64,000 bases of DNA from Acridotheres tristis (GCA_037013685.1 CM072894.1:29573529-29637528); one strand, 5' to 3'; shown: positions 1 through 13,298, counted from the stretch's first letter. Program-made: numbers and translations. The notes: generated by a model not told the origin, from the letters alone.

Positions 1-1302
1 CCAAATTGATGAAGATGCTTCCTTTTCATCTAAAGATTGTGTATTATCTACTCCCACTAGGGCAATGCTTAGCCTTCTCTTACTGAAGGCTTTTTTCGTT
101 GTGCCAAGTCTACAATTTTCACATTACTATATAGTCTGTAATTGAAAAAGAATAATCCTTTATTAATTTTCTATTATGGAAAAATCAACACAGAAGAAAA
201 TCAACAGAAAAGAATATGAATACCAATAGGGAAATAAAAGCTTTCTAAAAGCTCTATTCACCATGCTGAGAATAAATTGGTATAATATCCCCTAAGCAAC
301 TTAATATTGAATTGTCAGGTAGTAATAAAATGGTGGCTTAAGTGATTTAAAAATGTCATTTAGTAAAAAGTTTTTTGCTATATAGTTACCACAGAAATAA
401 AATGGACAAATGTTATTTTCCTTCGTATGATGAAAATATCTGCCTGAGTGCTAGAAATATGAATTAATGGAAGTGTCTTTTTTTATCTCCCAGTGTTTGT
501 AAGCTATCTTCTAATACTGAACTTTTTGTACAGTGTGTGTTTTGTTTTTGATCATCATTTACTTGCAATGGTTTTAGTTCTGACTGATCTAAAATCAGGA
601 GAACCCATGATATACTTAGGTAAGAGCTACCCTGGCTTACTGAGGGTATGTCAAGATTTTGTTGGCTTGTGAGAGTGGTGAAGAGCAGTGTGGTGATGGC
701 TTTGATTCTCTAGCCTGAATAGCCAAATATTAATTCCTCGTGTGTCCTCTTGAAAGTGCAGACATTGATCCAAATCCAGAGGGGAAATTCAAATTTATAC
801 CTCTATTTTCATAGAACCCGACTTTAATTTGCCCCAGTGCATTTGCTTGGGAAGGAAAGAGGAGTGCTCAGGTCCTCCTGAAAATTGAATTGCTGATGTT
901 CTCCAGTGCCCAAAGCAATCTTGTACGTTCTTAGTGCATTTCCACCCTGTGCTTTGGTGGGGAACAGGCAGCCCCTGTGTGATGGCAGCCTGGGTGTCCC
1001 CTGCTCTTTGCTCCTGGTGACCTTGGGCTCTGCAGCAGCTGCTGCCCTTGGATTGACTGTCCTCTCAACTCCTTGCCTCTCTTGCTGCTCCCAGGGAGAA
1101 TGCAATGCCTTCAGCATTTAATAATCTCTTGAATTTGTTTCTTTTGGAAAATATCTATAATAGCTGAATTTCCCCCTTCTCCATCCTGTGTTGTGAATAA
1201 CCAAGTAACAGGAAAGGTGACTATGTGGATCACAACATCAAAATGAAAGATAACAGGCTGTTTCTGGACTTGAGTCAAATACTTTTTGGTTTCTATTAAA
1301 GC

Positions 1303-1324
1303 TTTTTTTTTTTTTTTTTTTTTT
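1303..1324. repeat. Poly-T tract (22 T)
   Basis: This is an uninterrupted run of 22 T. It could be a simple-repeat expansion or the A-tail of an old minus-strand retroposed copy. I see no recognisable retroposed body and no target-site duplication beside it, so a plain homopolymer is the safer call. Confidence 0.95.
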
Positions 1325-3911
1325 AGATCTTAGCAGAAATTACTCTACATTGAAGTTTCTGCTTGGTTTTCATGGTGTGTATATGGAAAAACTCAAAAGC
1401 TTCAGAATATTAATTCTTTGTGTGTGTTTTCTGTTGTGCCTCTGCTCATCTTCAATAATTTCAGCTGTTTTCCAGGCAAGCTGTTCATCTTTCTGCAGTT
1501 CTGTTACTGTAACATTTTATTAGAATAATCTCAAAGTTCAGTTTTTCACACCATGAACTTTGTTTTTCCTTCCATAGGATTTCTGGCTCTTCAAAGCAAC
1601 ATGATGTTGAGTGTACCACACTGAAAAAAGCCCAATAAAAGAGTACAACATAACTTTTAACACTCACTAGCAGAGCAGGGAGTGTGCAACTACTTCAGTG
1701 AAATATTTGCTGGCAGCTTGTAAGTCCAATTAATTACTCTATGAAAAAATGTCAATATTTTTGAGTTATCCATTGGAGTCTTCTGCAATTTGTTCACAGG
1801 CAATTTGCAAACAGAAAGGGGGCTGAAATCCCATTGGTGCCATTTTCATTATAAATGATTCATTCAATTCATCCTGGTGTAGACAAATAGATAACACAGG
1901 AGACAAAAAAGTGTTTTGAAATTCATGCATGAAGCAGTTTAAAGGTTCAGCAGAGAGGAACTTGTGCCAGGTTTCAGGATGGGGTGAGCAGTAGCTGAAA
2001 TGAGACCACACAGCCCCCACCTGACCTCCAGCCAACATCAGTGTCTCACCTGGGGCAAGTTTTTATTGATACAACCTGACAGAAAATGCTTGAGGTGGCT
2101 TTTAAACTCAGAATACCCTTTTCCTATTCATTTGAAAACCAGACCATGAACTATATAAAACAGATGTTGGCAAAAACGTTATCTCTGGATGTGTCTCCTG
2201 TACAGAACATCAAAAGTAGAGCACAAGGCCATGTGATAATTTGGTTTGTGTAAACTGTGGTTTGTCTTGATATCAGATAGGTGTTTTGATTGTTATCCAT
2301 TCTCCTTTTGATCTTAAACTGTGGTTGTATCCAGCATGTCGGAGCCACACCTTGGCAGTTCGTGTCTGTGGAACAGAGTGTTACAACAAATTGTCACTCT
2401 GCCTGCTTTGGACACGTGTGCTCTGGGGCTCTGGCAGACTTATTAAAAAATCCCAGCAACATAACCCAGAACCAAAACCCTAAAGGTGAATGTGAATCTT
2501 ACAGGAAATCAAATAAATGTCTCATACTCGAGAAAGAGAGGCAGGCAAACAGAGCCAGGGACTGTGGTAATAGGATCCATGGCACAGCGAAGTAATCAAC
2601 TGAGGCAAATATTGTTGCAGCCTGTCAGCTCATACAGAGATAGTTATGATTACTGTCTTGGATATTCCTGAGCACAAAGAAGAAAATCAGACATAGGAAT
2701 CTTTCCTACCATGGAGAGATGCTTTTCTTATGCTCCATTGACACCGGGGTTGCATAAGCACGATAATATTCCTATTTCTTATTTCTTCCACATACACAGG
2801 AGCTCTGTTTTGTGTAGAAATAGATGTTTCTCAATGGAATTGAATGTGAAAGACAAATAACATCTTCAGCATAGGTGAAGAGGGTAGCAAATGTCTTGTA
2901 TAACTTGTAAAGTCCTGTGGCTTGAAATATAATATAGTTGTACTTTTCTGGGTGGGCAGGAGAAAGTGCATCTCTCTATGCAAAAAGATCACCTAGAGGT
3001 GAGAGCTTTTTATCAGGATTCATTTAAAAAAGGGGGAAAGAGCCCTGAGGAGGTCAAATGGGAAGTGACTTACATGTACCTAGGTTGGAGTATTTCAAAT
3101 CTTTAAAAATCTTCTCTATTTGAAAAGACAGGATCAAGAAAACGTCATTAATTTACCTACCAGAGTGGGTCATCCCATCCATCAAGGCAGGCTGAGGTGA
3201 TGGATGTTGTGTTTGTACTGGATGCTTGGGAAGGTCATGGCCTGCAGTTCCCATTTCCCAGAAGAAAGCAGAGCCCCCAGAAGGAGATGACAAACACTAA
3301 ATGAGGAATATCCATAGCCAGCAGTTTTCTCTTCCAGGAGCATACCTACCAGATATGTTTAGCATAAGCTCTTCCTACTAGAGACTCTAGAAATTTTACT
3401 GTAAAATTTAGCAAAAGGAAGATAAACCTGGTGCTGTGAATATTTGAAAATACCAGTAAATAGGCAGTGAGAAGTTTTATATATGCTGACTTGAAACTGA
3501 ATTTATTAAATAATTCTGGTTTGTATTAGGTTTGGAAATGTTTGTAGCTCTACTGCATCATTATTATCAATATTCTTGATATTCTTGGCTGCATTTTTTC
3601 CTCTTCCCTCTGTCTTGCTATCAAAATGCAGTTAACAGTATTGGTCAACAGTCAGACAATTACATCTTGATTTTTTCTTACTTTGGTTGTATTCCAAATT
3701 TTTATTCTGTCTCTGTATGCGATATAGTGACCAATCCTAAAAGGTAGTCAGTCCTTTTTTCTTTTTAAGAATATATACTCTTAACGGAGCATGATAAGGG
3801 CCAAAAAACCCTTGAACTAGCAGAAACTGGTGCAGTTACTTCTAAAGCCAGTGGAGTTCTGCCAGCTGACGCCATCTGATGATCTGACTGTTTCTTTTAA
3901 CCTCTTTTTAA

Positions 3912-3928
3912 TTTTTTTTTTTTTTTTT
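3912..3928. repeat. Poly-T tract (17 T)
   Basis: This is an uninterrupted run of 17 T in a longer T-rich stretch. No retroposed gene body is visible next to it. Confidence 0.93.
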
Positions 3929-3996
3929 CTGCTTGAATAAATCTTTTGTGTTAGGCTAGCTCAGCCTTTTTGTTTACCCTCAATAAGAAATCATCT

Positions 3997-4023
3997 TTTA
4001 AAGGATCTTTTAGATCCTTTAAA
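3997..4023. repeat. Near-perfect palindrome, 12-bp arms, 3-nt spacer
   Basis: Positions 3997-4008 are the exact reverse complement of 4012-4023, separated by TTT. The arms are AT-rich around a GGATC core. As RNA or single-stranded DNA this would form a tight stem-loop. It is too short and its loop too small for a microRNA precursor. No transposon ends or target-site duplications were seen around it, so its origin is unknown. Confidence 0.9.
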
Positions 4024-5409
4024 TAGCATTCATATTTATGCTCTTCAGAGGCTGTGAAGTTTTGATGTCAGATGGTGCCAAGCCAGTAATAGTGTCCTGT
4101 GTGTCCAGGATGCCAAATATCAGAGATGTGCACTGTTAAAAACACAAAATCTCCTACAAAACTGCAACAGGATGTTTCTCTGCCAGTTTTCACACCATCT
4201 CACAATCCATATGATAAACCATACTCTTAAACCAACCTTTTCAAATCCTTTTTGGGTAGGTTATAGGGCAGATTGGTTGTTTGCTTCTGAATAAATTTGC
4301 ACTGAATTGCGTTCTTCTGTTGAACAATTTACTGAGGCACTTACAGTCTCTTTGGCTCTTAGCATTTTGTCTGTGGTGTTCAGTAGTCCATGCAGATTTG
4401 GGATGAGCTCTCCAGCAATGGGGTTTATGCCTTCTTACTTCTGCTTGTGCGACAGCTTTAATTTTTCCTTGTTAATTTTAATCAAACTTAGTTTCGTATT
4501 TATAGTATAATGAAGGTCTTAGTATTAGCTACTATGAAACTAACACAAATCCTGTTGATACATAGTGCAGTATTCAATGCTTAAATTCAAGGGTTTTCTA
4601 GATTAGCTAATTTGTCTTCCCAAGTCCTGTTAGTCAGAAAGGAGACAAAGTCTTTTTGGAATGCATTTCAGAGTAAAAGCTTTAAGAAGCTCTTATCCAT
4701 CCCCTGTGTAGAAGCCTGTTTTTCTCCATTGGATGTATGTAAGGAATAGGAAGAGCAGCTTTCTTGTGCAGGTTGTGTGAGCCACTCTGCCTGACTAGGG
4801 GAAAGTGGGTTTGTATGGAAGATATGTTCAATAATTTATTTTCTCCTCTTAAATCTTGGATGAAGAACCATCCATTGCACTGGTGATGAGAGTGTATTTC
4901 AGACTATTGATCCCCAATTACACTGTCCATTTTCTAGATAGCCAGTCTGAATGTTTTCCTTCCGTGGCTAGAGCTGTTGTTTCCAAGTAATCTGTAATGA
5001 AGATGTAGAGCACACTCCTACAAAGCTTTATCTTACAATGACCTGGTATCAGTGCTGTTTGTCATCCATGATTAGTCCTTTTCCAAAACACTGTGAGCAA
5101 GCAGCTCTTCCCCATCAACTTTTTATAGATGCACATTTCTCTGAAGTTGTGTGTTTGAAGTTTTTGGTGAACTGTGTAGTTTATTTCTGATCACTTCTCT
5201 AGTATGTAATTTTTATGTTTTTTCTCCTCTTCAGCCTTTCATGCTTACAATCCATGTGAGTTCATGCCAATTCTTTGATACTTTAGATATGTGGTCTGTT
5301 AGGATTTTTTATTATTATTACTTTACAGGAATCACTTGAAAAGTCTAGACTTACCACTGTTCTTCTGAATTGCTAATGCATGAGTTCCTGCTCTTGAGAC
5401 ATTGCCTGT
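4024..5409. other. Non-coding unique sequence, no gene recognised
   Basis: This is AT-rich sequence without a recognisable gene. The short frames at 4307-4510 and 5151-5339 encode hydrophobic low-complexity peptides of 60-67 residues. They have no family match I recognise and sit in T-rich DNA, which tends to yield Phe/Leu-rich chance frames. A small ATT-rich patch lies near 5311-5322. Confidence 0.7.
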
Positions 5410-5588
5410 CAAGAAAATTGTCCTAATTAACCTGGTGGTTCCCAATTTGCTAAGCAATCTTAAATCATAGAATCTCATCAAGTACCCTTTGGAAATCTGA
5501 ATATGCTTATATTTCCACTTAATTTCCCCTATCTAAGATGGTAGTAGTATAAAGCTTCAGCAGATTGGTTCATTAAGTATAACCTCCA
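5410..5588 (-). mobile_element. Ancient CR1/L3-type LINE fragment (reverse transcriptase region)
   Basis: Read on the minus strand, 5481-5512 resembles the segment of CR1/L3 LINEs that encodes the reverse-transcriptase motif DFxKAFD. About 20 bp further along the element, 5441-5461 translates to a clean RLLSKLG, which normally follows that motif in these elements. Upstream in the element (about 5520-5588) the DNA also follows the general L3/CR1 pattern. The reading frame is broken by stops and at least one frameshift, and the motif residues are decayed. It is a dead fossil, much older than the CR1 tails elsewhere in this window. The call rests on remembered family patterns; the exact clade (CR1, L3 or L2) and both ends are uncertain. 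Confidence 0.6.
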
Positions 5589-7115
5589 GTGCTTTAATCC
5601 ACTTTCAGACTCTGTATTCATCAGGAAGCTCCAATGGAATATAGTTATATCACCAGCTCAGGACCTGGAAAACATTAAATGATAGTTTCTTACTAAAACA
5701 CTTGACTTTTCTCTCATCTTGTATCACTTAATTTCCTCATTGTCTAAATTCTCTTTGTAGTTTGAGTTAAGAATGTGTGTCCCTCTTTTTATGTTTGTTC
5801 TCTTCTGTTCCAATGACAAGGACTTCATTTGCTAAGACATTTGAAAATGTGGGTAAAACAAAAAGTCTGTCAAGCAGATTAAGTGTTTTTATTAATTCAG
5901 ATGTTTTCAATATTTTGTTACAATTTTTCCTGGTCACTTAAATCATACTCACAAAAAGTTACTGATATGCAGGAAAGATTCATTGAACAGCCTATCTTCT
6001 CAGACAACATCCCAAAGAAAACCCAGAATTCTTGTTAGCACTACAGAGATAACAAACAGATGGACTGAAAGGAGCAAAAATCCTAGAATTTGATGGCTGT
6101 GAGCAGTTTTTGCCTTCAAAGTACCTAATCATGTTTTCTGACATTGAAATAGGATGTTTTCAGCTGCTTTTAAATGAATTCCAAAATAACCTTGGAGATA
6201 GACTTTTGCTATGTGCTCAAGAGTTGTGTGGGTTTGCTGTAGTATCTGGTGTTTTGAAAGTAATGACCTTAACAGCAGGGTTTCCAGTTAAGACTCAGTC
6301 TGTAACTCAGTTCCTTATATTGAACAGAAGAAATCAATAATAACATGCTTTAGGACTTACGTGATAAAGACACAAAATACATTTCTACATTTGAGTTTTC
6401 TCTGTGGGGATTGTATTTGAAAACTAGACTGAAAATGTATTTGTTTTAGCAAGCAGGTCTCATAGACATTTGAACTATAGAACTGAATGCATTTTTCTGA
6501 TGAAGCTGAGACTGCCAGTGATGATTATCAGATCTGAAATGCAAAGAGCAAGTGCTATGTTGGGTGCTTATTCACAGTGCATAGTAATTTTTCCTTGGTG
6601 AGTTCTCTTGGGGTATTTTACAATTCAGGACAGTATATAAGAACTTATAGCTTATCTCATCAGCTACTCTTTCTGCTCATAAATTCTATGTAGGCTGCCT
6701 AATCATAGGAAGACACCTTTATTAAAACAAGCTACTGGGTAAATGAAGTTTTCCAGTTCTAATCACAAATACACGTGTCATTAAACACACTGGAAAGGCT
6801 GAACACCTGTTGATGCATTCTGTGTTATTTTGATTTATGATAACAGAAACTTTCTCATATGAACACATCAGGCTAGACTATGCAATATCATGGTAATAAA
6901 TGGAGTATTTTTGTAGAGTTTGCTCTTGGATCTGGATTCTGCCTTTAAAACCAGTCCCTGAGGTGGTCTCTGGGCTCAGCTGGGTGATGTGGGTGACTGT
7001 GGTGAAAATATTAATCTAGGAAGACCATGCTTGTTTTCTGTAGGGATTACCTGGAAAGTGCTGTGTCCACTGAGTCTCAGACCTGATGACTGTTTTATAC
7101 AACTCTCTGAACTTT
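5589..7115. other. Non-coding unique sequence, no gene recognised
   Basis: This is AT-rich DNA. An open frame at 6110-6340 (76 codons) has no recognisable domain and no flanking splice signals that I can defend. The LINE fragment to the left may extend into the first bases, but similarity is lost after about 5588. I see nothing else that can be named. Confidence 0.65.
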
Positions 7116-7169
7116 GGAGTTTTGATCCTTGTGGCTCCCTTCCACCTCAGGAAATTGTATGATTCCATG
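7116..7169 (+). mobile_element. CR1 LINE, short 3'-terminal fragment
   Basis: The block matches the avian CR1 3' untranslated end: a GATCCTTGTGG segment, then CTCCCTTCCA, then a degenerate terminal repeat (TTGTATGATTCCATG, normally built from ATTCTATG units). The element runs on the plus strand with its 3' end near 7169. Only about 55 bp are recognisable. The DNA to the left (about 7060-7115) could be a more diverged part of the same copy. Confidence 0.75.
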
Positions 7170-8539
7170 GCTGATTCAATTTGCTTCAAGTGCTTCAATG
7201 TTAGAGACTGTACACCTTGTAGGAGGAGGCTTGTTTCCTGAAACTGTTCCCATCTTGAGAGGATAATGTAAGGATTCACGAGTTTTCACACCTTTCATTT
7301 GGACTATGTCAGACTTCTGAATAAATATTTTGCTATGTAGCTCTACCTTTGCTTGTATTTTGTGGTCACTTGTCTCAAAATGAATTCAGATTTTGGTGCC
7401 AAGGTTAAACCTATGCTTTAGTTAGGAGGTGACTGTATATAAAGCTAAATAATCCTGTTGGATCATTTCAATGTCTGTTCTCAAGAGTAACTTGAAGTAA
7501 CTCACATAAACTTTACACTACAAGGCACGAGTAACTTTTGTGTGGTTCTCAAACCAAAGCCCTGAGTTAGAAGCTTTCTCCTGCATCATGTAGGTAGGAG
7601 ATACTCATCCTGTTTCCCAGCTGCATTTGCTACATCTGTGCCTCTTTTGGGAAGCTGCTGGAAACACTGCTGCATATTCAACCCAGGCACTGCACAGTAA
7701 TCACTAACCATAAAACAAGTAATGATGTCTTTAATATACACTTCCACCTCTATCACCCATTCTGCCCTTAAGCACATTATAAACCAGGATTTTTAGCATT
7801 TCAGTGATGCTGCAAACCATCCCATCTGGCTTCACTAATGCTAATTATATGAAATTTCTTCCCACTGGTGAGTTTCCAATTTCTTTTCCTTTATTTTGCA
7901 AATTCCAGTCATTAATACAGTGATAACTGAAGCGTTTCTTGTCTTTCTTTCCTAATTTGGCTGAACTTGAAATCTTGGCCTTTTCTGTGCATTTTTTCCT
8001 TTATTAGCTTGCCTTTATACTGTTAGTTTAAAATTGCCCTGGGTTCCTCAGTTACTCCCGAGAAGAGATTAACCCCTCTTCTGGTTATTAAGGGCCCATC
8101 AGTCCTTTTCTTTGTCTGAAAAATGGACTGATATTCTATTGTCAAAGCTTCTGGCTTTTAGTCTCACAGATTTCATAAAGCTTCATATGAATATAGTGGA
8201 GACAGAAAAAAGAAAATAATGCTTTTTCACAATGTCCAGTGTGGACCCTGTTGTACACTTGGTACAGTATTGACATTGATAACCCAGGTGTTTTATCTTA
8301 GAGGTTAATAAGAACTGTCCCTAAGTGCTGCTCAAGTCTATTTAAACAAATTCATATAAAGACTGTATAAAAACTGATGATAAAAAAATACTAGTCTGCA
8401 TTGCTCATGATAATTCAAAACTAGTATTTATTTTCTCTTTGATTGCAGTCTGTCACAGGTCAGTGAGTCTGGTCTGTCTCTATAGTTGTAATTTTTGTTG
8501 CTGACTCTTTTTTATTAAAGAGGAATAGAACTCTCGATG

Positions 8540-8720
8540 GCACAGGTTATTTTCATAAATAAGCAATAATGGAGAGTGTATTAGAAATACAAGATAAAAA
8601 CCAGCACCATTATAAGTTATGGGTGGCAGTAAATAAATAGCCTGGCATTATAAATATTGAGTTTCATTAGAGTATAAATGTCATACTCTCTGCAGACATA
8701 AGTGTTCGAATCCTACTGAA
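8540..8720. other. Candidate conserved non-coding block
   Basis: This stretch is AT-rich but not low-complexity. It has no CpG-rich or transposon-like segment and contains AT-rich words of the kind bound by homeodomain and POU factors (CATTATAA twice, ATAAATAAGCAATAAT). Nothing shows conservation from one genome alone. The call is a judgement of sequence texture only. Confidence 0.2.
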
Positions 8721-9568
8721 TGTAATAGGAATGGTACAGAAATATTTCAGATGCAGGGATGGACCTTCTGGTAGGATTTTGGAAAAGTTATGGTGAACAA
8801 TTTATGGGCTGAGGCTTCATGTAAATTTTGAGTGACTTGATTAAAGAGATGTATATTCCAGTACAAATTGAAAATGCACTTAATGAGCCATATCCTCAGG
8901 CTTTTTTGGTTTTTTTTAAGAGGTTTGAGTCAGCAGTTCTCATACAGAATGAGCCTTGCTCAAAGACCCGGGCAGACTTGACAAGTCTCTGGCTGAACTC
9001 TGTGGCCACTGTTCACAGCCACCTCTTGTGTCTGTGCCACATCTCTTAAATCAAGTGTGGGGAGGACAGAGCAGGGCTGAAATACCCAGTCATGCCCTGA
9101 TAAATCTTCACTCTCTCAAGGATGATGTCTACTCACTTCCAGGGCAACCTCAAGATTTATACTGCTGTATGCTGATATTGGCAGCTGGATTTTTCATTGT
9201 TTTCTGGATGCTTGTTGTGCTGAAGGGGCAAAATGAGGGAAAAGTAGCTGTTGTGTTCCAGATCTTGGTTCCCTGCTGCATGTCAAGCCAACAAGGAAAT
9301 CACATCAGCTTCTCCTGAATATTTAAAACACTGCACTGTTCAGATTCGTGGATGCCATAAAGCTAGTACAAGATAGTAAGAAACTCAAATTTCAGTGAAG
9401 AATCTTTTAGAAACGATAGTAACTTTTGTTATTATTGTTATAAAAATGGAGTATTAGTAATTATTTATTTCAGACTTCCATTTTTAATTTTCCTTTCTCT
9501 AAAGTAATGTTTGGTATTTTTTGTTTATTATTAACTAGGACATTGTTTTAAAACACAGTGGTAATGAA

Positions 9569-9586
9569 TTTTTTTTTTTTTTTTTT
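9569..9586. repeat. Poly-T tract (18 T)
   Basis: This is an uninterrupted run of 18 T. No adjacent retroposed body was recognised. Confidence 0.93.
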
Positions 9587-10079
9587 GTCTTGGTAAGTCT
9601 GTTTGAAATAGATCTGCTCTGCCAATTTGCTGAAAACGGGCAAAGGTAAGCAAATGGGGGGAAAAATATTTCTGGGGGACACTCCAAATTTAAATCAACA
9701 TTGTTAATGTAAAAAGATCCCAAAGGTTAAATACTAAGGAGAGAAATTCCTAATACATGTAACAAGAATTTTGGTCATATGACCTGTCTCATTAAAGCCA
9801 TTGAAGTGGAACCTCTCCTAAGAGGAAGGCTGCTCAAGTGTGTAATTGTTTGCAGGGCAGACTCTGAGTTTGTAGCATACTGGATTTTGCTAGTGTACTG
9901 TGAAAAGGCATAAGGATGAGCATACAATAATTCTGTAATTAGAATTGCATCAGGCATAATGTTTTTGCATTAGAGAGTACATTGGCTGGTTATAATAATG
10001 ATTTGGAAGTCTGTATTCCCAAACTACTTAATGGGTGTCTCCTAGCCTTGAACACAAAAGGAATCAAATATTCACTCCT

Positions 10080-10330
10080 AGGCATGACTTAAACTGTTGC
10101 ATCAATTTTTTACAGTAATTAACATTTAATATAATTTTCACCTCTGATCAGCCTCCTTCTCATTTACATTAAAACTCATCTAGTTCCCACTTATCAACCA
10201 ACAGATGAGCAAATGATTTGATTCACCTTAAAAATTTAAATGTCTGATAAGTATTGGCTGTGAATCAAAGTAGCAAATGAACTTTGGCAATTTTTAGCTG
10301 TGAGCCTTATTAATTATCTAAAGAGAACTT
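10080..10330. other. Candidate conserved non-coding block
   Basis: The sequence is AT-rich and of high complexity, with AGTAATTAACATTTAAT near its start, TGATTTGATTCACC in the middle and TTATTAATTATC at its right end. It has no repeat signature and no coding potential. Enhancer-like texture is the only support. Confidence 0.22.
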
Positions 10331-13275
10331 GTTCATAGGCAGTGGATCAAGAACAAGGAAGATCTCTAGTGTATCTTTAAAAAGAAATAGTATTATCTTA
10401 TGTGTGTGTACTTGTGTATACATATTTCCTGTAATGTTGAGTTCAGCTCTTGGACACCAGAATTGCAGATGTGGGGCTGTAGCTTTTTGTTTGTTTTTTG
10501 TTGCTGATGTTGCTCTGTTGCTCAGGAAACAGCCTATTCTGTACAAGGCGTAATAGATTGCCTTAACCCACTTGTTTCACTCATGAATTCGTCTTCCATT
10601 TTAGTTTTTCCAAGAGGCTTTCAAGCAAAAGTTATTGTGCAGACTTTCCTGTCTACAAGCTTTAGGTTAGTACTTTTCTGCTGATGTTATATATGTAAGG
10701 ATCTGGGTTTATTATTTAAACTGGAATGTGCTGAGAAAAAAAATAAAATTATAACTTGTTTTCAGGAGAAATGGGCCAGGAAGACATATGAATTGAAATG
10801 TCCCAAAAGTGTCTCTAAATGATAGAAGAGGCAAAAGGAATGAAGGAGCCAGGCAGGATATTGTTGAAACAGCAGAGAAGAGGAGTTAATTCTAAACGCA
10901 AGATTTTTAATAACTTATGGATGTAAATGAAGCAAGTAGAAATTATCTATTTGTCTTAGTGCCAACTAGAAAATAGGTTCTTTTGTAGAGAATTTTCTCC
11001 CCAAAACCTGGATAATATGTAGAAAAACATGATTTACTCACAACCAGATCTGTTATTTCAGACTTTAGTGTTGCTCTTCACGATTGTTTCTCTCAAATAA
11101 AGCTGAAGCTGTCTGGGAGTGACAGAGGGAAATATTTGTCCCTGAAAACATGAACAGAGTTCTTGCTTTACACTGGTACCAGGAAGAGTAGTGAGATGGT
11201 TTTAACAGCAGCAGGAGGGAGTTGCTCACCTGACCATGGAAATCTGCCCTTTATTCCCTGCCTAGTGCAGCACTGCTGCTGTGTGCACAATGCCTCAGTT
11301 TTTGCATTGTATTCCAGGAATAAAGTAATGATTCCTGCTTCAGTGAGTTTGTGAAATGCATGCCATTAATATAATATTAATTACAGTAAATTGTGTTTTC
11401 TCTGTGTCTCTTCTTCTCACCCTCGGTTGAGTTTCCATAATGCTGTAATTGTTTGATGATGCCAGTAAAGATTGGGTGTCTCAGGGGTAATGTCCATGAA
11501 ATCTTATTTTCTACTGTAGTCCATTAAGAAGATGCTGATATTAACCTGAGAGTCTGAGGTCAGTGTACAGACCATGAATTTGTTCAAGCACACTTGTTTG
11601 TTGTATACATAAATCTTTGTTTATAGAAGCCTTCATTGTGTTTTCTTACAGTGGTTCAACTCTACTAGATCTTGAATGTAAGCACAGATTGCATCAAAAT
11701 CAACTAACATTATAGTGTGTGCATGTCTTAAGCATTTTGGAAAAAACATTACTCATTTTATGAGTCCTAAAGTAAGTTAGGAAGATGCAAAATGCAATGT
11801 AGCTGAGAATCGATATAGCTTTCAATTTATTTATTGATGACAGTACAAAACAGTCAGCTTTGCATTGATTGTGTTGAAAATATGGGAGAGGGAACTAAAA
11901 TAGTGGCTGCACTGTGGGGTTTTTTTGGTGGTCTGTTTTGTTATTTTATTTGTTGTCAAACTTTCTGCAATTCATTTTTGTAGTAAAATGGGAAACAAAG
12001 CAGTTCTCTCCCTTCTGCTGGAAGTAATGCCAGGCCCTTTTATCAAGCAGGTTCTGTTTCCTCATTCTCTCAGCCTCCTGAATATCAGCAATTAGAATTT
12101 TAAAATGTTGATTGGCTCCCATGATCTTTGATTCAGTGCTTTTTGTCAAATCCCACCCAAAAGAAGCAGAATTGTTTAGCATACCTAAAGGTATTGGCAC
12201 AAATTTACCCTTGGTGCAAATTCCTTGACTGAAGAGCCCTAAAATAAGGGATGAGTTTGGCTTAGCTCTGTTGACTGCAGTGAATCTGCACAGCTCAAAA
12301 GACACTGCTTGGATTTGTCCATGAGACTTCCTATTTCTATATAAACACTTTGTTCTGTTTAAGCTCTGTCCAGGGAGGTGGTAAATGGTGTGGAATCAGC
12401 ATAAACTGAAAAACAAGCACATCACAGTGCTCTGGATACCAGGTGGCATCACCTGTTTCACTAAATCAGTAACAGAATGACTGAAAGAGACTTTGAAAGC
12501 AACTTCTGACAGCTACTTGCTTCAAATGTTGTGTTGCTGACTTAGTTGTTGCTGAAATTTTGGTTTCTGTTCTATTTAGCCAGTAATGCTTCTGTGGCTA
12601 TTAATAGCCTAGTCAATTTATGGGAGAATCAGACCCTTGAACATGCTTTCATGGCCAAATTCAGAATAAAACCTTACAATGGTATTTTCTGTGTGTCTGT
12701 TCAGGTCACTTGGCAGCCCTTGATTTTTATCAATCAGCCTGACTCTTTAAAGTACTTTTGCAGTTAGTTGAGTGATTTTACTTAACTTTGCAAGAACCTG
12801 TCTCAGAAGAAAAATTACTAATGTCTTTCATAAAAGACAGTTTCATCAGAAATTGTATGACACATTGTTGGAACTGATTTTGCCCTTCTTTATAATGACC
12901 AAATACAGTCACTGTAATGTATCTTGGCTGAGTTTTATACTTTTAATTGCTTTTTGTTTGATTTCTATTTTATTCTGGACACAGAGAGTAGAAGTTAAAA
13001 TACTATTTTTTTTTTTAATAGTTCCTGTGATGTCAGGAACTCTGTTTCTAAGCCTATGGTAATCTTAAGGATCGATTTAGCCACACATTTGGCCTGCCTG
13101 GGCAGGAGCTGCTCTAGGAATGACATTTTTACCCACTTGTGTGATTCAAAGTCTCACTTAGTCCTCCCAGTCACATGGTTAAAGAACACCGTGTACTTTG
13201 ACTCAACTAAAGTGTAATTTTCATGGAACTACTATACAAATTACTTGTAGAGCAGAGAAAAATCATGAACTAACT

Positions 13276-13298
13276 CATATATGTATATATGTATGTAA
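13276..13298. repeat. Short alternating (TA/TG) microsatellite
   Basis: An alternating purine-pyrimidine stretch of TATATG/TATG-type units. It is too short and degenerate to be more than a minor simple repeat. Confidence 0.7.

Larger units (their letters stand above)
1..3990. other. Non-coding unique sequence, no gene recognised
   Basis: This is AT-rich, CpG-poor DNA with no recognisable exon or domain. A GC-richer patch at about 950-1110 holds short overlapping open frames on both strands. Their products are low-complexity (Ala, Leu, Ser, Cys rich) and match no family I know, so I treat them as chance. Two poly-T tracts (1303-1324 and 3912-3928) are listed separately. An open frame at 2290-2595 (101 codons) has no domain, and I see no matching splice donor or acceptor pair around it. 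No transposon was recognised here. Confidence 0.7.

Noticed and set aside
1303..1324. Poly-T tracts as tails of processed pseudogenes
   Set aside because: No retroposed gene body or target-site duplication is recognisable beside this or the other homopolymers.
5461..5475. ATCATAGAATC as a CR1 3' terminus
   Set aside because: The word resembles the CR1 terminal repeat, but the surrounding DNA matches the reverse-transcriptase coding part of an older LINE, so the resemblance is coincidental.
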